Position numbers and translations under genes: made by a program
NCBI GenBank assembly: GCA_022843175.1
Contig: JALHOE010000077.1
Coordinates: 1-36,927, forward strand
Length of the DNA: 36,927 nucleotides
Source of the DNA: Deltaproteobacteria bacterium
Lineage (GTDB): Bacteria > Myxococcota_A > Polyangia > Polyangiales > JADJMO01
Direction: 5' to 3'
Shown here: positions 32,157 to 36,927 of the stretch, piece after piece
Layout: the number at the start of each line of letters is the position of its first letter
How positions within the stretch are numbered: position 1 is the first letter of the stretch
Notes under the pieces: generated by a model
Database searches by the model: none
The model's input: only the letters and a program-made list of their open reading frames with translations
What the model was told of the DNA's origin: nothing

Positions 32157-33023
32157 TCAGGCGCGGCCCCAGGCGATCGACGCCCACGCGACCGCGGCGC
32201 GCGCATCCGGATCGATCTCCAGGCTGGAGCCGCGACCCACGAGCTCGCCCGGGCCGGCGCCGAGGTGGCGCATCGCGTGAACGAACGCGAGGAGCGCGCC
32301 GAGGCCGCACGTCTCGAGGATCGGTCCCGGCCCGCGGAGGCGCGCGCCGAACGACGCGACGAGCGCTTCGTCGTCGAGCGTGCGCGCGTTCTCGGCGATG
32401 CGCTGGCTCTCGCGCTCGAGGTCTGCGAGCGGCACGTAGTGCGCGAGATCGGTGGTGGCGAGGAGCGTGACGCCGCCACCACGACCGACCGTCGCGTCGG
32501 CGATCGCGGCCCCGACGCGCGCCGCGGTGAGCGCGCTCACGTCGTGGATCGCGATTGGCACGATCGAGAGGCGCGGCTGACGCGCGTGGAGCAACGGCAG
32601 CAGATCCTCGATGGCGTGCTCGCCGGTGAAGACCTCGGGCGCCTCGGCGAGGCCGCCGAGCGCACGAATGGACTCCGCGAGCGATGGCTCGATGGGAATG
32701 CTGCCGTTGCCGGGCATCGCGTAGGCGCCGTCGCACACGATGGCGGAGCGCGGCCCGCGGCCGGCGTGGTTCGGCGCCAGGATGACCACGGTCTCCTCGA
32801 TGACGAACCGACCGATGGCCGCGCCGGCGAGCTTGCCGACGTAACGCCACGGCCCATGCGGGACGACGAGCCCGAGCGCGCGCGCGGAGCCGGCCGGACC
32901 GAGGAGCGCCTCGGCCTCGCGCTTGAGGTCGCTGTCCGGGTAGTGGCGACCGGCGAAGAGCGCGGGTCGAACCCGAGAGACGATCCGAGACGCCGGCGGA
33001 TCCTCGTCATGCGGCCCAACCAT
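32157..33023 (-). CDS. MEMO1-family protein (AmmeMemoRadiSam B-like)
   Basis: 288 residues from ATG at 33023; a TTG at 33056 could extend it by 11. The order of blocks matches the MEMO family: RPALFAGRHYP near the N-terminus (family RxPAVAGxFYP), VVPHGPWRYVGKLAG (family PHAGYxYSG), VILAPNHAG (family GPSH), GEHAIEDLLPLL (family EHSxExxLPFL), and TTDLAHY (family SSDLSHY). The fold is that of extradiol dioxygenases, and some members bind metal through these His/Asp residues. Here the second block reads PHGPW rather than PHAGY. In other bacteria and archaea the family is linked to a radical SAM protein and an AMMECR1 protein; neither is in the window. Function in bacteria is largely unknown. Interlocked palindromes lie about 90-115 bp upstream. 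Confidence 0.85.
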   Translation of the reverse strand: MVGPHDEDPPASRIVSRVRPALFAGRHYPDSDLKREAEALLGPAGSARALGLVVPHGPWRYVGKLAGAAIGRFVIEETVVILAPNHAGRGPRSAIVCDGAYAMPGNGSIPIEPSLAESIRALGGLAEAPEVFTGEHAIEDLLPLLHARQPRLSIVPIAIHDVSALTAARVGAAIADATVGRGGGVTLLATTDLAHYVPLADLERESQRIAENARTLDDEALVASFGARLRGPGPILETCGLGALLAFVHAMRHLGAGPGELVGRGSSLEIDPDARAAVAWASIAWGRA

Positions 33024-33110
33024 GCCCGCCGAACTATCACACTCATTTGCGGGCAACCCGCTGGAAACCGCGGAAATACGCCGCGCAAACCGCCCGATTC
33101 GGTGAGTTTA

Positions 33111-33138
33111 CATAATGTATATTATGCGATCTTCGCAT
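33111..33138. promoter_or_regulatory. Two interlocked palindromes upstream of MEMO1-family gene
   Basis: CATAAT-GTAT-ATTATG (33111-33126) is a perfect 6-4-6 inverted repeat in an AT-rich patch. ATGCGA-TCT-TCGCAT (33124-33138) is a perfect 6-3-6 inverted repeat. They share ATG at 33124-33126. They lie in the 141-bp gap between radC and the MEMO1-family gene, both on the minus strand. The site looks like an operator or promoter for the MEMO1-family gene. Binding factors are unknown. Confidence 0.55.
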
Positions 33139-33164
33139 GGTGGGTCCGGGGGGCGCCCGCGGCC

Positions 33165-33863
33165 TCAATCCGAGGCCATCTCGTCCAGCAAACCGGCTTC
33201 GAGCAGCGACACGAACCCGTCGCGCGCCACCACCACATGGTCGACCAACGTCACGCCGAGCGTGCTGGCGCCGGCGCTGACCGTGCGGGTGAACGCGACG
33301 TCCTCGCGGCTCGGACACGGATCGCCGCCCGGGTGGTTGTGCACGAGGACGAACGCAGACGCCGCTTCGCGCACGACCGGCCGGAGCACGTCTCGCGCGG
33401 TGAGCGCGCAGGCGTGCAGACCGCCGCGCGCCAGCATGCGCTCGCCGACGATGCGATGGCGCGTGTCCAGCAAGAGCGCCCACAGCTCCTCGTGCGCGAG
33501 CCCCGATAGACGGCGGCGCGCCCAGCGCTCGACGTCGTGCGCGGAGGTGGCCGGCGCTCGCTCGACGTCGTGCGCGAGGCGCGCGGCGCGGACGCCGAGC
33601 TCGATCGCCGCCGCGAGCCGAGCACCGCACGCGAGCCCCAACCCGAGCTCGTGCGCGAAACCGCCAACGCCATGCCCGAGGAGCCCGGGGAGCCCGCCGG
33701 CCTCGGCGAGCAGCCGCCGGACGCGACGCTCGAGCGGCTCGTGCTCGGTGCCACGCTCGACGAGGATCGCGACGAGCTCCTCGTCTGCCAGCGTGTCGAC
33801 GCCGTGTGCGAGCGCGCGCTCACGCAGCCGTGGTCGTGGACGTTCTTCGGTTTCGGTCTGCAT
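33165..33863 (-). CDS. radC: RadC/JAB-domain protein
   Basis: 232 residues from ATG at 33863; a GTG at 33884 could add seven. The N-terminal half has the family's helix-hairpin-helix region (RPRLRERALAHGVDTLADEELVAILV split at the usual place, then LAEAGGLPGLLG). The C-terminal half is a JAB/MPN metalloprotease-like domain with HNHPGGDPCPSRED and DHVVVA; the His-x-His...Asp zinc ligands are kept. The usual HNHPSG reads HNHPGG. RadC proteins were once tied to DNA repair, but that role is not supported, and their natural substrate is unknown. No mobile-element genes are adjacent, so this looks like the chromosomal copy. Confidence 0.92.
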   Translation of the reverse strand: MQTETEERPRPRLRERALAHGVDTLADEELVAILVERGTEHEPLERRVRRLLAEAGGLPGLLGHGVGGFAHELGLGLACGARLAAAIELGVRAARLAHDVERAPATSAHDVERWARRRLSGLAHEELWALLLDTRHRIVGERMLARGGLHACALTARDVLRPVVREAASAFVLVHNHPGGDPCPSREDVAFTRTVSAGASTLGVTLVDHVVVARDGFVSLLEAGLLDEMASD

Positions 33864-34162
33864 GGCGAGGTCTCGACACAGCACGGTCGATGCCAGCCGT
33901 GATCTCGCGCACTTGAGCGTCGATCTCTCGGATCCATTCGATGCCGCTCGGCGAGAGCGACCGGCGGATCCGGCGACTCCGCCGGCGGCCGCCGGCGGCT
34001 CGCGTCGGTGCAGCGAGCTCGTGCGTAGCCGTTCTTTTCTTGTCCCAACGCGGTCGAGTGCACTAGGGGTCGCCGCAGCTCGCAGTGAATGTCGTCCGCG
34101 GCAGGAGCGTTCAGTCGTCGCACTTCACTCAGAACCCTTCGCTTGAAGGAGGAGTGTCTCCC
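33864..34162. other. Divergent intergenic region between radC and ddl
   Basis: 299 bp without a gene. It holds a perfect 20-bp GC palindrome at 33979-33998 (CCGCCGGCGG followed by CCGCCGGCGG) and a weak -35-like TTGTCC at 34040 with a CTAGGG element 17 bp on. The ribosome binding site of ddl (AAGGAGGA) lies at its right end. No small ORF with family character was seen. Confidence 0.5.
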
Positions 34163-35221
34163 ATGAGCAGCGCGAATAAGCAGAAGCGTCGTATCGGCGT
34201 GTTGATGGGAGGATGGTCGTCGGAGCGCGAGATCTCGCTCCGTTCCGGCAACGCGGTGGCCGACGCGCTCGAGAGCCGCGGCCACGACGTCCTGCGGCTC
34301 GACGTGACCGACGACGCCGACCGCACCCTGCGCATGGCCAGGGCGAGCTTCGGCATGGAGGTCGCGTTCGTCGCGCTCCACGGCACGTTCGGCGAGGACG
34401 GCTGCGTCCAGGGAATGTTGGAGTGCCTCGGCGTGCCGTATACCGGCTCCGGCGTGCTCGCCTCCGCGCTCGCGATGGACAAGCTCAAGTCGAAGGAGCT
34501 GTTTCGGCTGCACAACGTGCCGACGCCCCCGTACTACGTCGCGCGCGCCGGCGATCTCGCCGACCTCGAGGATCTCCACGGCTCGTTCGGGTTCCCGGCG
34601 ATCGTGAAGCCGCGCACCGAGGGTTCGAGCATCGGCATCACCAAGGCCGCGAGCCTCAACGAGCTCGCCTCCGGCGTGCGCCGCGCGCTCGACTTCGGGA
34701 CCGACGCGCTCGTCGAGCGGTTCATCCAGGGCGCAGAGATCCAGGTCGGCATCCTCGGCGGTCGCGTCCTCGGCGCGATCGAGATCGTGCCCAAGCGCGC
34801 GTTCTACGACTTCACCGCGAAGTACACCCCCGGCATGGCCGAGTACCACCTGCCGGCGCGCCTCTCGCCGACGCGCATGCGCGGCGTCCTCAACCTCGCG
34901 GAGCGAGCGAGCAAGGCGCTCGGGGTCGACGGCGCGTGCCGTGTCGATCTGCTCGTGACCGAGGGCGAGAACGAGTACGTCCTCGAGGTGAACACCCTGC
35001 CCGGCATGACCGAGACCTCGCTGTTGCCGAAGATCGCGGCCGCCGCCGGCTACGACTTCGCGTCGCTGTGCGAGTCAATCGTCGATCTCGCGAAGCTCCA
35101 CATCGCGCGCCCGAAGCCGGCCGTCGCCAACGACGTCGCCGACGTGAGCAGCTCGAGGCCCCTGCCCGCCGCGGCGCTCGCGGGCGCGCCGGCACGCAAG
35201 GCTGCGCGCGTGGCTCGCTAG
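34163..35221 (+). CDS. ddl: D-alanine--D-alanine ligase
   Basis: 352 residues from ATG at 34163, chosen because AAGGAGGA lies about ten bases upstream. The enzyme joins two D-Ala with ATP for peptidoglycan, using an ATP-grasp fold. Family blocks are present in order: GVLMGGWSSEREISLRSG (12-29), HGTFGEDGCVQGMLE, GVPYTGSGVLASALAMDK, FPAIVKPRTEGSSIGI, FYDFTAKYTPGM, and EVNTLPGMTETSLLPK. The last ~40 residues are an Ala/Pro/Lys-rich tail not seen in typical Ddl. It is separate from a dcw cluster: no mur or fts genes are in the window. Its stop overlaps the convergent outer-membrane-protein stop by four bases (CTAG). Confidence 0.95.
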   Translation: MSSANKQKRRIGVLMGGWSSEREISLRSGNAVADALESRGHDVLRLDVTDDADRTLRMARASFGMEVAFVALHGTFGEDGCVQGMLECLGVPYTGSGVLASALAMDKLKSKELFRLHNVPTPPYYVARAGDLADLEDLHGSFGFPAIVKPRTEGSSIGITKAASLNELASGVRRALDFGTDALVERFIQGAEIQVGILGGRVLGAIEIVPKRAFYDFTAKYTPGMAEYHLPARLSPTRMRGVLNLAERASKALGVDGACRVDLLVTEGENEYVLEVNTLPGMTETSLLPKIAAAAGYDFASLCESIVDLAKLHIARPKPAVANDVADVSSSRPLPAAALAGAPARKAARVAR

Positions 35222-35886
35222 TAAACGGCGACGCCGATCAGGCCGCCGATGATCCACCGGTGCAGCGTCTCGTCGCCTGCACCGAGGAAGTCCCAGCTCG
35301 ACGCCAGATCGAAGGTGACGGTGGGCCGCTTCCAGCTCTTGGCGCCGGGGATCATCTGGACGTGCCAGCCCGCGGCGAAGCTGACGCTCAAGCCCTGGTA
35401 GTTGGTGCCGTCGTACTGGTTGCTCGCCCAGCCGCCGCCGACGCGGACGTGCGCCTTCTCGCCGATGACGTAGGCCGCCGCGCCGTAGCGACCGCCCACG
35501 GCCGTGCTGCCGCCGCTGATTCGCTCGCCGTCGAACATGCCGTCGGCGTAGGCCTCGAGGCCGACCGACTGGTTGTATTTGATCGTCCAGGCCCAGCCGA
35601 GGCCGATGTGGAACATCGGGCCGTGAGCGACCTTGGGGCTGTGGCCGGCGATCGTCGTGAAGGGACCGGCGCCGTAGCCAATGCTCGCCTCGATGATGAG
35701 ATCCTCGGCGGGGCCGCGCTTCTCCTCGGGCGCGGGCGCCGGCGCGGACGCAGCGGGCTCGGTCGTCGCGGGAGGCTCTTCCTCCGTCGACGTCGTGGAT
35801 TTCTTTTCTTCTTCCTCGGCGGCGAGCGCGCTCGACGGGAGGGCGACGAGGGCGACCGTCGCTAGCAAACGCCCGAGCCGAGCCAT
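35218..35886 (-). CDS. Probable outer-membrane beta-barrel protein
   Basis: 222 residues from ATG at 35886. The signal peptide (MARLGRLLATVALVALP) is cleaved near SSALA-A. Residues about 24-60 are a Glu/Thr/Ala/Pro-rich linker (AEEEEKK, PATTEPAASAPAPAP). The rest shows short beta-strands with alternating hydrophobic residues and Gly/Tyr/Trp: ASIGYGAGPFTTIAG, FHIGLGWAWTIKYN, GGRYGAAAYVIGEKAHVRVG, FAAGWHVQMIP and RWIIGGLIGVAVY at the end. This is the pattern of a small porin-like or OmpW/OmpA-type barrel. No named family is claimed. It is divergent from rpsB across 220 bp. Confidence 0.8.
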   Translation of the reverse strand: MARLGRLLATVALVALPSSALAAEEEEKKSTTSTEEEPPATTEPAASAPAPAPEEKRGPAEDLIIEASIGYGAGPFTTIAGHSPKVAHGPMFHIGLGWAWTIKYNQSVGLEAYADGMFDGERISGGSTAVGGRYGAAAYVIGEKAHVRVGGGWASNQYDGTNYQGLSVSFAAGWHVQMIPGAKSWKRPTVTFDLASSWDFLGAGDETLHRWIIGGLIGVAVY

Positions 35887-35947
35887 GGGGCCCAGGTGTA
35901 CACGACAACCGCCAGAGGGTCTCCCCTTTCGATACCGGGGCAACTTG

Positions 35948-35956
35948 TGCTATCTA
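35948..35956 (+). promoter_or_regulatory. Candidate extended -10 promoter of rpsB
   Basis: TGCTATCTA (35948-35956) is an extended -10 element (TG-n-TATCTA). No good -35 is seen at 17 bp. A start near 35963 would give a leader of about 144 nt containing the hairpins described below. Confidence 0.4.
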
Positions 35957-35981
35957 CCCCGCCCCCCCGGTTTTCGGAGGG

Positions 35982-36003
35982 CCGGTGAGCCATAGCCCAC
36001 CGG
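35982..36003 (+). promoter_or_regulatory. rpsB leader hairpin 1
   Basis: CCGGTG (35982-35987) pairs with CACCGG (35998-36003), with a further GC/GC pair inside after one A-C mismatch and a CATA loop. It is a stable stem near the 5' end of the predicted rpsB leader and could be part of an autoregulatory S2-binding structure. Confidence 0.45.
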
Positions 36004-36040
36004 AAATTCAGGCCCGTCCTGCGCAACTCCGCGATCGGTG

Positions 36041-36072
36041 CTCCTCCCAAAGAGGGGTTTTCGTGGGGAGGA
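36041..36072 (+). promoter_or_regulatory. rpsB leader: terminator-like hairpin with alternative pairing
   Basis: CTCCTC (36041-36046) can pair with GAGGGG (36052-36057, one T-G wobble), loop CCAAA, followed by TTTT (36058-36061): the shape of an intrinsic terminator. The same left arm, as TCCTCCC (36042-36048), can instead pair with GGGAGGA (36066-36072). The two structures exclude each other, as in attenuators. The ribosome binding site AGGAG follows at 36095-36099. Confidence 0.45.
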
Positions 36073-36106
36073 CGACCCGGCCCTCAACCGAAAAAGGAGC
36101 GCACCC

Positions 36107-36927
36107 ATGACCGAGATGACCACTTCCGAGGCCGTGCCCCGGCTGCCCGGCGAGCTTCCCCTCCCCCTCCGCTCGCTGCTCGACGCGGGCGTCCACTTCG
36201 GCCACCAGACCAAGCGCTGGAACCCGAAGATGCGGCCGTTCATCTACGGCGCGCGCAACGGCATTCACATCATCGACCTCGACCAGACGGCCCGCCTCTT
36301 CAAGCGCGCCTACGAGAAGATCGTCGAAGAGGTGGCGCGCGGCGGCTCGGTGCTGTTCGTCGGCACCAAGCGCCAGGCGCAGGACATCATCACCGAGGAA
36401 GCCTCGCGCGCGGGCATGTTCTACGTGACCAACCGTTGGCTCGGCGGCACGCTCACCAACTTCCGCACGATCAAGACCGGCCTCGAGCGCCTGCGCACCA
36501 TCGAGCGCATGAAAGAGGACGGCACCTTCAACTCGCTCACGAAGAAGGAAGTCGTCTTCATCGAGCGCGAGCGCGAGCGCCTCGAGAAGTACCACGGCGG
36601 CATCAAGAACATGTCCGCCCTCCCCTCGCTCATGTTCGTGGTCGATCCGCACCAGGAGACGATCGCGGTCGACGAGGCCAACAAGCTCGGCATCCCGATC
36701 GTCGCGATCACCGACACCAACTGCGACCCGGACAAGATCGACTTCATCATCCCGGGCAACGACGACGCGATCCGCTCGATCAAGCTGATCACCGGCCGCG
36801 TCGCCGACGCGTGCACCGAGGGCCTGCAGCGCCGCAAGGACGGCGGTGGCCGCGACGCGCGCGGTGGTGGCAACCGCGGCGACGAGCAGGCCGAGGCCCG
36901 CGAGCCCCGCGGCGGCGGCCTCGAGGT
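36107..36927 (+). CDS. rpsB: 30S ribosomal protein S2 (3' end off window)
   Basis: About 273 residues are present from ATG at 36107, preceded by AAGGAG eight to twelve bases upstream; the 3' end is beyond the window. S2 binds the 30S head-body junction. Family blocks are clear: [33 protein letters not shown] (here [14 protein letters not shown]), [11 protein letters not shown] (here [11 protein letters not shown]), [32 protein letters not shown] and [27 protein letters not shown] split across the usual loops. After the conserved core the C-terminus is Gly/Arg/Asp-rich ([14 protein letters not shown]), longer than in most species. In many bacteria tsf follows; that would lie to the right of the window. 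Confidence 0.97.
   Translation, partial: MTEMTTSEAVPRLPGELPLPLRSLLDAGVHFGHQTKRWNPKMRPFIYGARNGIHIIDLDQTARLFKRAYEKIVEEVARGGSVLFVGTKRQAQDIITEEASRAGMFYVTNRWLGGTLTNFRTIKTGLERLRTIERMKEDGTFNSLTKKEVVFIERERERLEKYHGGIKNMSALPSLMFVVDPHQETIAVDEANKLGIPIVAITDTNCDPDKIDFIIPGNDDAIRSIKLITGRVADACTEGLQRRKDGGGRDARGGGNRGDEQAEAREPRGGGLE

Overview
The window is GC-rich, densely coded bacterial DNA that looks like a chromosome segment from a myxobacterium (Myxococcota, most likely a Polyangiales/Sandaracinaceae-type lineage). The evidence is the frequent GTG/TTG starts, many lipoproteins with low-complexity Ser/Ala/Pro linkers, a serine protease with a MYXO-CTERM-like tail, a very large tandem Ser/Thr protein kinase next to a sigma-54 activator, and a DksA-type factor with a long Lys/Ala/Pro tail. 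No IS element, prophage, CRISPR array, tRNA or rRNA gene is visible.

Layout. 1-4.4 kb (minus): MazG, two lipoproteins (one ending in a CxxCH haem-type motif) and an AGPS-like FAD oxidase with a second FAD-domain-like segment, cut by the left edge. 4.4-7.15 kb (plus): a three-gene, GTGA-coupled envelope operon led by an Omp85/BamA-like protein with a hexanucleotide-repeat linker. 7.1-10.5 kb (minus): TonB-like protein, FabH and an enlarged RNase HII-like protein. 10.7-11.3 kb: DksA-like regulator. 11.3-15.6 kb (minus): three adjacent polytopic GT-C-type membrane proteins. 15.7-21.8 kb: a membrane-anchored protein, a secreted Cys-rich lipoprotein with a sigma-54 promoter and upstream inverted repeats, an HTTM protein with a small partner, an FG-GAP/ASPIC protein and the serine protease. 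21.8-28.2 kb (minus): NHLRC2-like thioredoxin/NHL protein, Cys-rich lipoprotein, NtrC-type response regulator and tandem kinase. 28.4-32 kb (plus): zinc-ribbon/coiled-coil membrane protein, TrpF, a Crp-like cyclic-nucleotide-binding protein and a class II cyclic-nucleotide phosphodiesterase. 32-36.9 kb: MEMO1-family protein, RadC, D-Ala-D-Ala ligase, an outer-membrane-type protein and rpsB, cut by the right edge.

How the genes fit together. Housekeeping genes (mazG, fabH, ddl, trpF, rpsB, dksA-like) are mixed with envelope and signalling genes. The most interesting connected units are: (i) the sigma-54 promoter with three spaced GGTTC-N7-GAACC-type sites driving a secreted lipoprotein, with an NtrC-family activator 6.5 kb away; (ii) the overlapping cNMP-binding regulator and cNMP phosphodiesterase, a compact second-messenger module; (iii) the tandem two-kinase receptor upstream of the NtrC-type regulator; (iv) a leader with alternative hairpins before rpsB; (v) two interlocked palindromes upstream of the MEMO1 gene. 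All functional assignments rest on motifs read from translations; no database search was run.
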